A DNA stretch of 64,000 nucleotides, from the NCBI GenBank assembly GCA_944325005.1, contig CALUYO010000005.1, positions 62,001 to 126,000 on the forward strand, given 5' to 3'. Shown in pieces: positions 34,709 through 43,886 of this stretch (position 1 is the first letter of the stretch; each line of letters starts with the position of its first letter). Both the position numbers and the translations under genes were made by a program. The notes beneath the pieces are model-generated. The model was given only the letters and a program-made list of their open reading frames with translations. It made no database searches and was not told the DNA's origin. The DNA comes from Candidatus Gastranaerophilales bacterium (lineage in GTDB: Bacteria; Cyanobacteriota; Vampirovibrionia; Gastranaerophilales; Gastranaerophilaceae).

Positions 34709-35212
34709 ATGACTAATATATTTAAAAAGTTTTTAATTTTATTGTTTGTTCTAATATCCGGTTTTGCTGCTAATGCAGAAACTTTGAAATCCGGTATTTC
34801 AATGGTAGGTGCTGTTCCTAATTCTTTTTATGGAAGCTGGCGTGTTCAGGCAAAAATTGATAAACAGTCCGGCAATCTTTACTTTAAACCTGTTACGGTT
34901 GATTTTTGGAACTTATCAAGAACTGGTGACGTCATAAATTTAAACAATCCGTTTACAGAGGTTAGCGCTTCTGTTAAACTGGATTATGTTGATGGAAATA
35001 TTATAAGATTTTCCAGAACAGAGGAGTATGACGGTAATAAAAAATTAACTGATACGGTTGATTTAAGACTTAACGGTGATACATTTACCGGTGTTAATTA
35101 TTTAACGTTAGAAACTTTTTCAATTCAGGATAAATCCCTTATAAAAAAAGATACTGCTGTTTATATCTTAAAGGGAGAAAAGATCTCTGGTACAAGTATT
35201 ACGGGAAAATGA
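34709..35212 (+). CDS. exported protein of unknown function, 167 aa
   Basis: A Sec signal peptide (about residues 1-23, ending FAANAE) precedes a beta-rich domain with SFYGSWRVQAKIDK, SVKLDYVDGNIIRFSRTEEY and DTVDLRLNGDTFTGVNYLTL. The alternating pattern suggests a small lipocalin-like or beta-sandwich fold. There are no cysteines or lipobox. It lies between pgi and trxB on the same strand with short gaps. The function is unknown. Confidence 0.7.
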   Translation: MTNIFKKFLILLFVLISGFAANAETLKSGISMVGAVPNSFYGSWRVQAKIDKQSGNLYFKPVTVDFWNLSRTGDVINLNNPFTEVSASVKLDYVDGNIIRFSRTEEYDGNKKLTDTVDLRLNGDTFTGVNYLTLETFSIQDKSLIKKDTAVYILKGEKISGTSITGK

Positions 35213-35222
35213 GGATAAAATA

Positions 35223-36161
35223 ATGGAGCAATTAAATTTTGATACAGTTATTTTAGGCGGTGGTCCTGCTGGGCTGTCTGCCGCTATATATGCATCAAGA
35301 GGCGCTGTCTCTACTGCGATAGTTGATTTGAATATGCTTGGCGGACAGCCTTCAAATTATCTGGAACTTGAAAATTATCCCGGATTTCAGGTTATCGGCG
35401 GATATGATTTAATGGAAAAATTTGAGGAACATGCTGATAAATTTGGAGTTCATAAGTTTCCTATGCAGGAAATTCAGAAAGTAGACTTGCAAACTAAAAC
35501 GATATATACAAAAGAATATGAATTTAGGGCTAAAACAATTATTATTGCAACAGGTGCACAACCAATGAAACTTGGCGTAGCCGGAGAAAAAGAATTTGTA
35601 GGACGCGGAGTTAGTTATTGTGCTGTATGTGATGGAGCTTTTTATAAAAACAAAGTTGTTGCTGTTGTTGGCGGAGGAAATGCTGCAGTTGAAGAAGCAA
35701 TGTATCTTACGAAATTTGCGGATAAAGTCTATGTAATTCATAGGCGAAATGAACTCAGGGCGGATAAGATAGTTCAAGATAGAGCTTTTAAAAATGAAAA
35801 AATTGAGTTTATTTGGGATTCCGTTGTAAAGGAAATTCAAGGAGATAATCTTGTTACTACTGCTGTATTGGAAAATGTAAAAACAAATGAAATATCTAGT
35901 TTGTCAGTTAACGGTGTATTCCCTTATATTGGTATGACACCTAATGTCGATCTTTTTACTGGGCAACTCGAGCAGGACTCAAGAGGATTTATTGTAACGG
36001 ATGAAACAATGGCGACTTCTGTTGATGGTGTTTTTGCCATCGGTGATGTAAGAACAACACCTTTAAGACAGGTTATAACTGCTGCGGCTGACGGCGCTGT
36101 CGGTGCAGTTTATGCTGTTAAATATTTAGAGACTTACAAAGAGGCCGTACCTTCTCGGTGA
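35223..36161 (+). CDS. trxB: thioredoxin reductase (NADPH)
   Basis: The 312-aa flavoprotein has the FAD-binding GGGPAGLSAAIYASRG at the N-terminus, the redox-active CAVC in SYCAVCDGAF (near residue 137), the NADPH motif VVGGGNAAVEEAMYL and the C-terminal FAIGDVRTTPLRQVITAAAD. The layout and length are standard for bacterial TrxB. It is 11 bases after the exported protein gene. No strong plus-strand terminator follows it. Confidence 0.96.
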   Translation: MEQLNFDTVILGGGPAGLSAAIYASRGAVSTAIVDLNMLGGQPSNYLELENYPGFQVIGGYDLMEKFEEHADKFGVHKFPMQEIQKVDLQTKTIYTKEYEFRAKTIIIATGAQPMKLGVAGEKEFVGRGVSYCAVCDGAFYKNKVVAVVGGGNAAVEEAMYLTKFADKVYVIHRRNELRADKIVQDRAFKNEKIEFIWDSVVKEIQGDNLVTTAVLENVKTNEISSLSVNGVFPYIGMTPNVDLFTGQLEQDSRGFIVTDETMATSVDGVFAIGDVRTTPLRQVITAAADGAVGAVYAVKYLETYKEAVPSR

Positions 36162-36181
36162 GCAGATAACTATCAAATAGC

Positions 36182-36209
36182 AAAAAAAAGTTGCCTGATT
36201 GAAGGCAAC
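36182..36209 (-). terminator. intrinsic terminator oriented to the minus strand in the trxB-pilT gap
   Basis: Stem GTTGCCT / AGGCAAC with a six-base loop, preceded on the plus strand by eight A (a U8 run on the minus strand). No minus-strand gene precedes it, so it may end a small RNA transcribed from the 36210-36487 stretch. That stretch is AT-rich, with several weak minus-strand -10-like boxes (for example TATAAT on the minus strand near 36402). Nothing else was seen in this 326-base gap except a GATATAAT box before pilT. Confidence 0.55.
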
Positions 36210-36487
36210 ATTAAATAAACACGAGGATATTAAGAGAGAGAGTATAAAAAATAAACCTTTTCTTTTAATCTTTATTCTTACACAATTTCAGAATTTGATT
36301 ATTATTTAATATCCGATTATTGATTTTTCCAATTATTAATCTTGAATTTCCCTTACATTTATATAAAGGATTTTGTTCTTTGAAAATTTCCTTTTTTATA
36401 TTATATGTTACATTTTTGTTACATAAAATATATTATTGTCACTTATTAAAAAAAATGATATAATCTTTTTGAATTGAAAGGATTAAT

Positions 36488-37603
36488 ATGGCTGAAAATT
36501 ACTCAAATTCTAAATTTAATATAATATCTTTCCTGAAAAAAGCGGTTGCAGTTGGTGCTTCAGATGTACATTTACAGGTTGATGAGCATCCTGCAATAAG
36601 AATAGACGGTAAGATTACAAAGGTTGACATGCCTGTTCTGACAGAGGATGATATATCGATTGCCTATGATATTCTTCTCCCTGTACACTTTAAAGGTAAG
36701 GTAAATTCAGTATTTGATTTGGACTTTGCGTATGAAATACATGGTGTATCCCGTTTCAGGGTAAATTTGAGCAGACAGCTCGGAAAAAGTGCTCTTGTAA
36801 TAAGGACTATCCCTTATAATATTAAAAAAGTCGCAGAGTTGATGCTTCCGGAATCAATTGAGCAATTTGCGACTTTGAATAACGGACTTGTATTAATTAC
36901 AGGGCCTACTGGATCAGGAAAATCTACTACAATTGCTTCGCTTATTGACTATATAAATTTGAATTATCCGAAACATATTATTACTATTGAAGACCCTGTA
37001 GAATTTATATTCACCAATAAAAAATGTCTGGTATCTCAGCGTCAGGTTCTGATTGACACACCTTCTTTTCCGGATGGTATAAAATATGCTTTAAGACAGG
37101 ATCCGGATGTTATATTTATCGGTGAAATTAGAGACAAAGAAACGGTGACAGCTGCATTAAAAGCCGCAGAAACAGGCCATCTTGTTTTTGCAACAATTCA
37201 CACAAATGATGCTATTCAGACTGTTAACAGAATTGTAAATATGTATGAACCTTCTGACAGAGAATTTGTCAGGGGGCAATTGGCCTCAATCTTGAGAGGT
37301 ACAGTTTCACAAAAACTTATACCTATTTCAAACGGTACAGGTCGTCGTCCTGCATGTGAAGTCCTTGTTGTAACACCAACTGTTAAAGATTTTATAGAAA
37401 AAGATAAGCTGGAAGAGATTTATGAACTGGTTAAAAAGGGTTCTTTCAACAACATGATTACAATGAATACTTCTTTATACAGGTTATATGAACAGGAGCT
37501 TATTACAGAAGATGTTGCAATGTCTTATTCTGATAACAAAAATGAATTGCAGCAGATGTTCCGTGGAGTATTCCATGGAACGTTCGGTCCGTCTGGTAAA
37601 TAA
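36488..37603 (+). CDS. pilT: PilT-type pilus retraction ATPase
   Basis: PilT is the cytoplasmic motor that depolymerises type IV pili in twitching, surface sensing and DNA uptake. The 371-aa protein has the PilT N-terminal domain (ASDVHLQVDEHPAIRIDGKI), Walker A GPTGSGKSTTIASLIDYIN at about 140, the Asp box IITIEDPVEF, Walker B ALRQDPDVIFIGEIRDKETV and the His box FATIHTNDA. The usual AIRNLIRE near the C-terminus is not obvious; GSFNNMITMN stands at that place. AAAGGA precedes the ATG. It supports active pili and so gives context to the six prepilin-like genes. Confidence 0.93.
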   Translation: MAENYSNSKFNIISFLKKAVAVGASDVHLQVDEHPAIRIDGKITKVDMPVLTEDDISIAYDILLPVHFKGKVNSVFDLDFAYEIHGVSRFRVNLSRQLGKSALVIRTIPYNIKKVAELMLPESIEQFATLNNGLVLITGPTGSGKSTTIASLIDYINLNYPKHIITIEDPVEFIFTNKKCLVSQRQVLIDTPSFPDGIKYALRQDPDVIFIGEIRDKETVTAALKAAETGHLVFATIHTNDAIQTVNRIVNMYEPSDREFVRGQLASILRGTVSQKLIPISNGTGRRPACEVLVVTPTVKDFIEKDKLEEIYELVKKGSFNNMITMNTSLYRLYEQELITEDVAMSYSDNKNELQQMFRGVFHGTFGPSGK

Positions 37604-37628
37604 AATTTTTTAAGTTAGAGATAGTTGT

Positions 37629-38390
37629 ATGAATAATTTTGTAACGGATGCAATTAATCTTAAAGCATATAATTTGAGTGAAGCAGACAAGATTATTGTT
37701 ATGTATTCAAGAGATAAAGGGCTTATAAGAGGCGTTGCCAAAGGCGTAAAAAAGCCAAAGAGCAAACTTGGTGCAAGGATGGACTTACTTGTCGCCAACA
37801 AGCTTATGTTGTATAAGGGAAAAAATCTTGATAGAATTTGTCAGGCGGAAGCTCTAAATACTTTTCAAAATACGCGCCGTAATATGGATAAAATTTTCTA
37901 TTCTATGTATATTTCTGAAGTTGTAAGTAATTTTGGTGTGGAAGATGACCCTTGTTCAGGAGAAGTTTATGATCTGCTTTATAAGGCTCTGGAAAAAATT
38001 TCTAATGCTTCTGGTACAGTAGAAATGATGATTGCTGTTATTAAATTCCAGTTAAAAATGATGCAGATTTCAGGGCTTGGAGTAGAACTTGATTGTTGTT
38101 TATGCTGCGGAGAGCATGTGGGTGCGGAAAACATGTTTTTTTCTTCTCAAATGGGGGGGATAATATGTAAAGCGTGTAATGCTAATTATAGATTGCGCTC
38201 TGTTATGCACTATAAATTGAGAGATTTTTTAAATGCATGTTTGCAATATGATTTTGATTACAAATCTGACTATGAAGATAAAGCTAATGAAAAAGTTTGT
38301 TTGGTTTGCTTTGAACTTTTAAAGGAATATATAAATATCCATTCTTCTAAAAAGTTCAATTCAACTTCTATTCTTCAAGAAATAAAATAA
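37629..38390 (+). CDS. recO: DNA repair protein RecO
   Basis: RecO anneals single strands and loads RecA with RecR. The N-terminal OB fold (INLKAYNLSEADKIIVMYSR and DKGLIRGVAKGVKKPKSKLG) and the C-terminal helical domain with a four-cysteine zinc site (CCLCCGEH and CKACNA) are present. At 253 aa the length is normal. It follows pilT by 25 bases and may be co-transcribed. Its stop is ten bases from the convergent end of prepilin gene 4. Confidence 0.93.
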   Translation: MNNFVTDAINLKAYNLSEADKIIVMYSRDKGLIRGVAKGVKKPKSKLGARMDLLVANKLMLYKGKNLDRICQAEALNTFQNTRRNMDKIFYSMYISEVVSNFGVEDDPCSGEVYDLLYKALEKISNASGTVEMMIAVIKFQLKMMQISGLGVELDCCLCCGEHVGAENMFFSSQMGGIICKACNANYRLRSVMHYKLRDFLNACLQYDFDYKSDYEDKANEKVCLVCFELLKEYINIHSSKKFNSTSILQEIK

Positions 38391-38399
38391 GTTATAAGT

Positions 38400-39161
38400 T
38401 TACTTGCATTTTGTTTTGCCTTCCCAGGAAAGATCATTACATTTTAAATAATCCATGTTTTCGTTGTATAAAACCCATGCAGTGCAACCGTACATATTAG
38501 AATTGCTAAATCCCGGGTATGGTTTGTCAATTGTTTTATTGCATGCTTGTTCAAATTCATACATACTTTCTTTTATCCCTGATGGTACTATGGCATCTTT
38601 GGTCAGGAAAAAACTGAACCTGTCCCTTCCATTCTCATTCGGGAGTTTATGTCCGTTGAGGTCAACTGATATTGCTCCGCAGACATGCTGTAATGCATTT
38701 TTTTTATTCCCTTTACTATAATTGAAACTACATTCTCCTGTATATGTTCTAAATGTTACTCTAGTTCCGTCTGACAAAATAACACTTCTTGCGATATTTT
38801 TATTAGTCAATTCTACTGGAGGAACACACACTTCTTTAATTGTACTTACATCCATATCTATACAATTTTGAGACAGCTGCATATGTTTTGCCATGTTTGT
38901 TGCAAAAATGAAATGACTATTTTCATCATACATTTCCCCCATTCCCCACTCATCAGGAGTTCCGTTTTCGGATACTGCCATAATAAATGCCTGGCTAATT
39001 GTAGAATAAACTTTTTTAAGCTGCGCAACTCTTTCTTTGTTTTGTTTGTCACTAATAAGTGACGGCATAGTCATGGCTGCAACCACTCCAATAATCCCAA
39101 GTGTGATTAGCACTTCAGCTAAAGTAAAAGCGTCAAAATGTTTTGGTTTTATGTGATGCAT
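38400..39161 (-). CDS. prepilin-like gene 4 with internal leaderless start; upstream phase-variable leader out of frame
   Basis: A type IV pilin-like protein. From ATG 39161: MHHIKPKHFDAFTLAEVLIT, the hydrophobic helix, and a globular domain with cysteines ending NENMDYLKCNDLSWEGKTKC. It is closely similar to gene 5 at 46.6 kb throughout. The ATG at 39161 has a perfect leaderless promoter. Upstream, a second start (ATG 39292, SD AGGAGG, leader MLSTKAFKIAPPP) enters a C10 run and stops. The span 38400-39292 is 893 bases, so one added C would fuse this leader in frame to the pilin through a 30-residue spacer. The gene can therefore be made with or without the switch. Confidence 0.88.
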   Translation of the reverse strand: MHHIKPKHFDAFTLAEVLITLGIIGVVAAMTMPSLISDKQNKERVAQLKKVYSTISQAFIMAVSENGTPDEWGMGEMYDENSHFIFATNMAKHMQLSQNCIDMDVSTIKEVCVPPVELTNKNIARSVILSDGTRVTFRTYTGECSFNYSKGNKKNALQHVCGAISVDLNGHKLPNENGRDRFSFFLTKDAIVPSGIKESMYEFEQACNKTIDKPYPGFSNSNMYGCTAWVLYNENMDYLKCNDLSWEGKTKCK

Positions 39162-39167
39162 AACATC

Positions 39168-39196
39168 ATTATAAAATATTATAAAATGTTTGTAAA
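39168..39196 (-). promoter_or_regulatory. internal leaderless promoter of prepilin gene 4
   Basis: The minus strand reads TTTACA, 17 bases, TATAAT, six bases (GATGTT), then ATG 39161. Prepilin gene 2 has the same geometry. Confidence 0.7.
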
Positions 39197-39254
39197 GTAT
39201 ACAATCACAATATTTAAGTAATCGCCTGTGATACTTTAATGACCGGTATTTCGC

Positions 39255-39264
39255 GGGGGGGGGG
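39255..39264. repeat. homopolymer run of 10 G (C10 coding) upstream of prepilin gene 4
   Basis: Ten G, 28 bases inside the leader ATG at 39292. With ten C the leader ends MLSTKAFKIAPPPRNTGH, then a stop. With eleven it runs into the prepilin frame. Confidence 0.9.
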
Positions 39265-39314
39265 CGATTTTAAAAGCTTTAGTACTCAGCATTTTCAACC
39301 TCCTGACTTTTTTT

Positions 39315-39343
39315 ATTATTTACTATAGTTTATAATTTGTCAA
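39315..39343 (-). promoter_or_regulatory. promoter of the prepilin gene 4 leader
   Basis: TTGACA, 17-base spacer ending ATAGTA, AATAAT on the minus strand, followed by AGGAGG and ATG 39292. Confidence 0.8.
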
Positions 39344-39440
39344 GTTTTTATATTATTTTTTAAGCTAAAAGTTCTTTTAAATATTTAAAACCGTATCCAA
39401 CTCTCTTACCATTATTATTTTCCTCTTTTTCAGATATAAT

Positions 39441-39581
39441 TTATGCTCCTCCCGGAACAATGCCGCCCTCTGTTAATTCAAATGAAAAAGTGTCTTTGCC
39501 CATAACATATTTAGAGAGCAGGCCGCTGCCATAGTTCAACTTTAAAGGATCTAAAGAATATTTGTAAAATTTTGGGTTACG
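39441..39581 (-). pseudogene. C-terminal relic of a prepilin-like gene
   Basis: On the minus strand this stretch encodes KYVMGKDTFSFELTEGGIVP and ends GGA then stop, a typical pilin C-terminus (compare GYDIFSFALAEN in gene 3). It is preceded by in-frame stops and has no start or prepilin helix. It lies in the 406-base gap between the gene 4 promoter and clpB. The remainder of that gap holds the gene 4 promoter at its left and an AT-rich clpB promoter region at its right. Confidence 0.55.
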
Positions 39582-39698
39582 ATTTAATTATTCAAAAGAC
39601 AAAAGAAAAATAATTAATTAAACATTAATTTCAATGACTTTTTACAATTTAACGTTAAAATATAATTATAAGATATTTTGTAAAAGGAGTTGACGTGT

Positions 39699-42296
39699 AT
39701 GCCAGATTTTGAAAAGTTTACGAATTATTCTCAGGAGCTTTTGAATTCTGCGGGTGCTATTATGCAGTCACATAAGAATTCAGAAATGCAACCGGAGCAT
39801 ATTATGCTTGCCATGGTTAAGGATAATGGTGCTATAAAAGATTATTTAACGGAATTGAAACTTTTAAATCAAGGTTTTATAGATAAAATAGTTTCTGTTG
39901 TAAATTCTTTTCCTACAATTTCTGGTCCGCCTTCCGGACAGGTATTTCTTTCAAATGTAACATATAGACTGCTGGATCTGGCAGGACAGCAGGCGGAAGA
40001 ATTTAAGGATGATTTTATCAGTGCAGAGTCAATTTTGCTTGCTATGACAAGACTTGATAACAGTCCTATACAATTGCTTTTGAAAAATTATAATGTTGAT
40101 GCGCAAAAAGTTTTAAATGTAATGAAAAAAATAAGGGGTAATAAAAAAGTGGATAATAAAAATGCAGAAGAAAATATGAAAGCGCTGGAAAAATTTTCAA
40201 CAGATTTAACAGCTCTAGCAAGAAAAGGAAAATTAGATCCTGTTATAGGTCGTGATGAAGAAGTTAGGCGTATAATTCAGGTTTTAAACAGAAGAACAAA
40301 AAACAATCCGGTTTTGATAGGCGAACCGGGTGTCGGAAAAACCGCAATAGTTGAAGGTCTTGCACAACGTATTGTAAGAGGCGATGTTCCTGAAAGCTTA
40401 AAAGATGTTAAACTTGTTTCTCTTGATATGGGGGCTCTTGTTGCAGGAGCAAAATTCCGCGGAGAATTTGAAGAACGTTTGAAAGCCGTGTTGAAAGAGG
40501 TTGAAAATTCAAACGGTGAAATTGTAATGTTTATTGATGAACTTCATACAGTCGTTGGAGCAGGTGCTACAGAAGGGTCTATGGATGCAGGAAACCTTTT
40601 AAAACCAATGCTTGCAAGAGGTGTTTTGCGGACAATCGGCGCTACTACCATAAACGAGTATAGAAAATATATTGAAAAAGATCCAGCCTTGGAAAGACGT
40701 TTTCAGCCAGTACTCGTTGGCGAACCGTCTGTTGAAGATACAATTTCTATTCTGAGAGGCTTAAAAGAAAAGTATGAAGTTCACCATGGAATTAGAATAC
40801 TTGACAGCGCGTTAATAGCAGCCGCAAAGTTGTCTGACAGGTATATTACAGACAGATTTCTCCCTGATAAAGCAATTGATTTGATTGATGAAGCGGCATC
40901 ATCTTTGCGTATTGAAATTGATTCTATGCCGGAAGAAATTGATAAAATGATGCGTCAGAAAATACAGCTGGAAATCGAAAGAGAAGCTCTTAAAAAAGAA
41001 GATGATGAAGATGCTAAGGCAAAAGTTGCTGATTTGACAAAACAAATAGATGATTTGGAAGCTAAAATTTCTAAACTTAAAGCTCAATGGGAGCAGGAAA
41101 AAGCTTCAATTACAGGTGAAGCAGGTATTAAAGAAGAAATAGAAAAAGTTAAAAACAAAATCGAAGAGGCTGAACGTAATACAGATTTGCAGACGGCTGC
41201 AGAACTTAAATACGGCAGGCTGCTTGAACTTGAAAAACAGTTAAAGGCTGTGCAAAATAAGGAAAAAACGGATAATAAGCTTCTTAAAGAAGAAATAGAT
41301 GACGAAGATATTGCAAATGTAGTAAGCAAGTGGACTGGAATTCCTGTTAATAAGCTTGTGGAAAGTGAAAAACAAAAACTTCTAAATATGGAAGAAATTT
41401 TGCATAAACGTCTGGTAGGCCAGGAAGAAGCTGTTGATACGGTTGCCGATGCCATTCGTCGTGCCCGCTCAGGCTTAAAGGATCCTAAACGTCCGATAGG
41501 TACCTTCTTATTTTTAGGTCCGACAGGCGTTGGTAAAACGGAGCTTGCAAAATCTCTTGCCGAATTCATGTTTAATGACGAAGATGCTCTTATTCGTATT
41601 GATATGTCGGAATATATGGAAAAACATAATGTATCAAGACTTGTCGGTGCTCCTCCGGGATATGTCGGGTATGATGAAGGCGGTCAGTTAACGGAAGCTG
41701 TCAGAAGAAAACCTTATTCGGTTGTTCTTTTTGATGAAATTGAAAAGGCCCATCCGGATGTATTCAACATTATGCTTCAAATATTTGATGACGGCCGCTT
41801 AACTGATTCAAAGGGAAGAACTGTTGACTTCAAAAATACATTAATCATTATGACTTCTAATATCGGCAGCGATATAATCCTTGAAAATACTTTGAATTCT
41901 TTGGTATCACAGCAAAATTTGGAAGAAACTAAAGATAAGGTTTTGGAAGTTTTGAGAAGCAGGTTTAAACCTGAATTCTTGAACAGAATAGATGAAACTA
42001 TATTCTTTAGAGCCTTGAATATGCAGGATTTAACTAAGATAGTCGATATCCAGATGGATTATTTAAGAAAACTTCTTAAAGATCAGGAAATAGACTTTGA
42101 CATAACAGATGATGCTAAAGAATTTCTTGCAACCCGAGGCTTCAACCCAGTATACGGTGCAAGACCTCTGAAACGCGTTATAAGACAGTTAATAGAAAAC
42201 CCGTTATCGAAACAAATTCTTGCACAGAAATTTCTGAGAGGTGATAAAGTAATCATTGATGTTGATAACGATGAGATAACTTTCAGGAAACAATAA
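39699..42296 (+). CDS. clpB: ClpB-type disaggregase chaperone
   Basis: ClpB works with DnaK to rescue aggregated proteins. The 865-aa protein has the N-terminal Clp repeat domain, a first AAA+ domain with [19 protein letters not shown] and [15 protein letters not shown], a long coiled M domain (about residues 405-530, rich in Glu and Lys), and a second AAA+ domain with [32 protein letters not shown] and [14 protein letters not shown]. The long M domain separates it from ClpA/ClpC. I start at ATG 39699, nine bases after AAAGGAG. No CIRCE element was seen upstream. Confidence 0.96.
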   Translation: MPDFEKFTNYSQELLNSAGAIMQSHKNSEMQPEHIMLAMVKDNGAIKDYLTELKLLNQGFIDKIVSVVNSFPTISGPPSGQVFLSNVTYRLLDLAGQQAEEFKDDFISAESILLAMTRLDNSPIQLLLKNYNVDAQKVLNVMKKIRGNKKVDNKNAEENMKALEKFSTDLTALARKGKLDPVIGRDEEVRRIIQVLNRRTKNNPVLIGEPGVGKTAIVEGLAQRIVRGDVPESLKDVKLVSLDMGALVAGAKFRGEFEERLKAVLKEVENSNGEIVMFIDELHTVVGAGATEGSMDAGNLLKPMLARGVLRTIGATTINEYRKYIEKDPALERRFQPVLVGEPSVEDTISILRGLKEKYEVHHGIRILDSALIAAAKLSDRYITDRFLPDKAIDLIDEAASSLRIEIDSMPEEIDKMMRQKIQLEIEREALKKEDDEDAKAKVADLTKQIDDLEAKISKLKAQWEQEKASITGEAGIKEEIEKVKNKIEEAERNTDLQTAAELKYGRLLELEKQLKAVQNKEKTDNKLLKEEIDDEDIANVVSKWTGIPVNKLVESEKQKLLNMEEILHKRLVGQEEAVDTVADAIRRARSGLKDPKRPIGTFLFLGPTGVGKTELAKSLAEFMFNDEDALIRIDMSEYMEKHNVSRLVGAPPGYVGYDEGGQLTEAVRRKPYSVVLFDEIEKAHPDVFNIMLQIFDDGRLTDSKGRTVDFKNTLIIMTSNIGSDIILENTLNSLVSQQNLEETKDKVLEVLRSRFKPEFLNRIDETIFFRALNMQDLTKIVDIQMDYLRKLLKDQEIDFDITDDAKEFLATRGFNPVYGARPLKRVIRQLIENPLSKQILAQKFLRGDKVIIDVDNDEITFRKQ

Positions 42297-42312
42297 ATTA
42301 ATAAATCTTAAT

Positions 42313-42335
42313 GGGGACAGATTTTATTCGTCCCC
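42313..42335 (+). terminator. intrinsic terminator after clpB
   Basis: Stem GGGGAC / GTCCCC with an 11-base loop, followed by TTATTTATT; a modest U tract. Confidence 0.55.
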
Positions 42336-42364
42336 TTATTTATTATTTGATATAGAATTGTTAT

Positions 42365-43039
42365 ATGAATGTAATACAAATACAAACGAATATATCTTTC
42401 GGGTTAAATTATAATACCCATCGAAAAATAGCTCAAAGAGTTATAGAAAAAGAATATCCGCAGTTGCGTAAGTATGCGCCGGTTATAAAAAGTGCAGTGC
42501 AAAAACCTGACTTTGATGAAAAAGGGTTTAACTTTAATACCCATTTTTATTACCCTGACGAAAATATATTTAGACCTCGTCAAAGCTTTTTTGATTTTGA
42601 TGGTGTACATAATGCCAGAGTTAAATTTAATGAACATATAGATAACTTCTTTACTGCTTCTAAATATTTCAGATATACTGAAATGGCAGATGAAGCAGGT
42701 CGGGCAAAACATTTTCTTGATGATATGAGCGTTGGCTTCCATGTGCATAGAGGAAATATTCTTCAAAAATGGAAAGAAGCAGGAATACATAAGCGTTTTG
42801 AGGATTACATTTATAATAATGAAGACGTTTTCATAAAAAATGCACAAAGAGTACCCGTTGAATTTAAAACTAAGGAGTTTGATGACATTTTTATGAGTGT
42901 TGTCAACTATGCTAAAAATATGGAGCTTCCTGATGATAAGCATTTTAGTAAATGGGCAGAACTTGCTCAAAATACTGTCAATGTGGCGATGGATGCATCT
43001 AAGGTTTTCCTAAATAAGATTTCAGAATTTTTGCCTTAG
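42365..43039 (+). CDS. zinc-dependent phospholipase C-like protein, 224 aa
   Basis: The pattern NTHRKIAQRV near the N-terminus, NFNTHFYYPDEN, HNARVKFNEHID and a central AGRAKHFLDDMSVGFHVHRG recalls the histidine- and aspartate-rich active site of zinc-dependent phospholipase C and P1-type nucleases (the ALHFLQD...PHH region). It begins MNVIQIQTNISFGLNYN, with the S-F-x element but no signal peptide. The ATG lies six bases after a TAGAAT box, so the mRNA may be leaderless. If the assignment holds it would cleave phospholipids or phosphodiesters. The match is by motif only. Confidence 0.55.
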   Translation: MNVIQIQTNISFGLNYNTHRKIAQRVIEKEYPQLRKYAPVIKSAVQKPDFDEKGFNFNTHFYYPDENIFRPRQSFFDFDGVHNARVKFNEHIDNFFTASKYFRYTEMADEAGRAKHFLDDMSVGFHVHRGNILQKWKEAGIHKRFEDYIYNNEDVFIKNAQRVPVEFKTKEFDDIFMSVVNYAKNMELPDDKHFSKWAELAQNTVNVAMDASKVFLNKISEFLP

Positions 43040-43052
43040 GATTACCTCTTTT

Positions 43053-43886
43053 TTATTTTAGCCATAATGTAAATATAACATTTTTATCCTGCTCCGGAAT
43101 AATTTCAATTTCTTTGCCGCGGAATGCTGTGCCGAAATAGTTGAAAAATTGAGCAATTCTTTTACTTTTATACTGTAATATATCAAATCCGTTGATTGCT
43201 AAAGGTGTGTTTATAGTTATAATTTCGCCATCAACTGTTTTTGTCTTAAACTGTTTAAAATCAAGTTCGGCGTTATCATAATACCATCCGTTTTCGCTTA
43301 CATAATCTACTGTTCCATAAATAGGTGTATCTTTTTTTATGTATAGTTTTCTATTTTTATAAATATCTTTTACTGAAATAAATTTTATTTTATCTCCGAC
43401 TTCAATTTCGTCATAACAGGTTGAAATTGTTTGAGCCGGTTTAATTTGAACCGGAGTATCTTCCGAGTTTATGTAATCGCTAAAAAATAATGTAAGTTTT
43501 GTTTTTTCAGGTTTAAGTACCACTTCTCCGCCTCTAATAATCCCAATGACCGGAACGGCTCCTGTTTCAGCCATTTCCTGATATTTTTTATGTTCTCCGC
43601 CTTTGATAAATATTTCTCCGTTTAAAATCTTATCAGAGTTTTTGTATTTAAAATTATTTATGAGAATTGATGCCTGCTCTCCTGCAAATCCGTTCGGTGT
43701 AATCTCTTTTACAAGTCCTGTTACTAATTCTCCGGTTGCGACATCTTTAAATTCTACTGTAGTTCCTGCCTGAAGATTTTTATCGGCAGTTGTAATTTTA
43801 TTTAGAGGTGTTATTGTAACAGGAACTTCTTCAGCTGAAGAAATTCCTGTTAATAATATACAAATAAGTATTAATCTTTTTAGCAT
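43053..43886 (-). CDS. exported beta-rich protein of unknown function, 277 aa
   Basis: A signal peptide (MLKRLILICILLTGISSA) is followed by beta-rich sequence with KITTADKNLQAGTTVEFKDV, VIGIIRGGEVVLKPEKTKLT and ISTCYDEIEVGDKIKFIS, suggesting two or more small beta barrels like those in envelope-assembly proteins. Its ATG overlaps the stop of the upstream M48 protease gene by one base, so the two are coupled and may act together in the envelope. No named domain is recognised. Confidence 0.65.
   Translation of the reverse strand: MLKRLILICILLTGISSAEEVPVTITPLNKITTADKNLQAGTTVEFKDVATGELVTGLVKEITPNGFAGEQASILINNFKYKNSDKILNGEIFIKGGEHKKYQEMAETGAVPVIGIIRGGEVVLKPEKTKLTLFFSDYINSEDTPVQIKPAQTISTCYDEIEVGDKIKFISVKDIYKNRKLYIKKDTPIYGTVDYVSENGWYYDNAELDFKQFKTKTVDGEIITINTPLAINGFDILQYKSKRIAQFFNYFGTAFRGKEIEIIPEQDKNVIFTLWLK

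Noticed and set aside
36162-36240. The GTTGCCT hairpin as the terminator of trxB
   Set aside because: On the plus strand the stem is followed by ATTAAATAAAC, without a U tract, so its orientation favours the minus strand.
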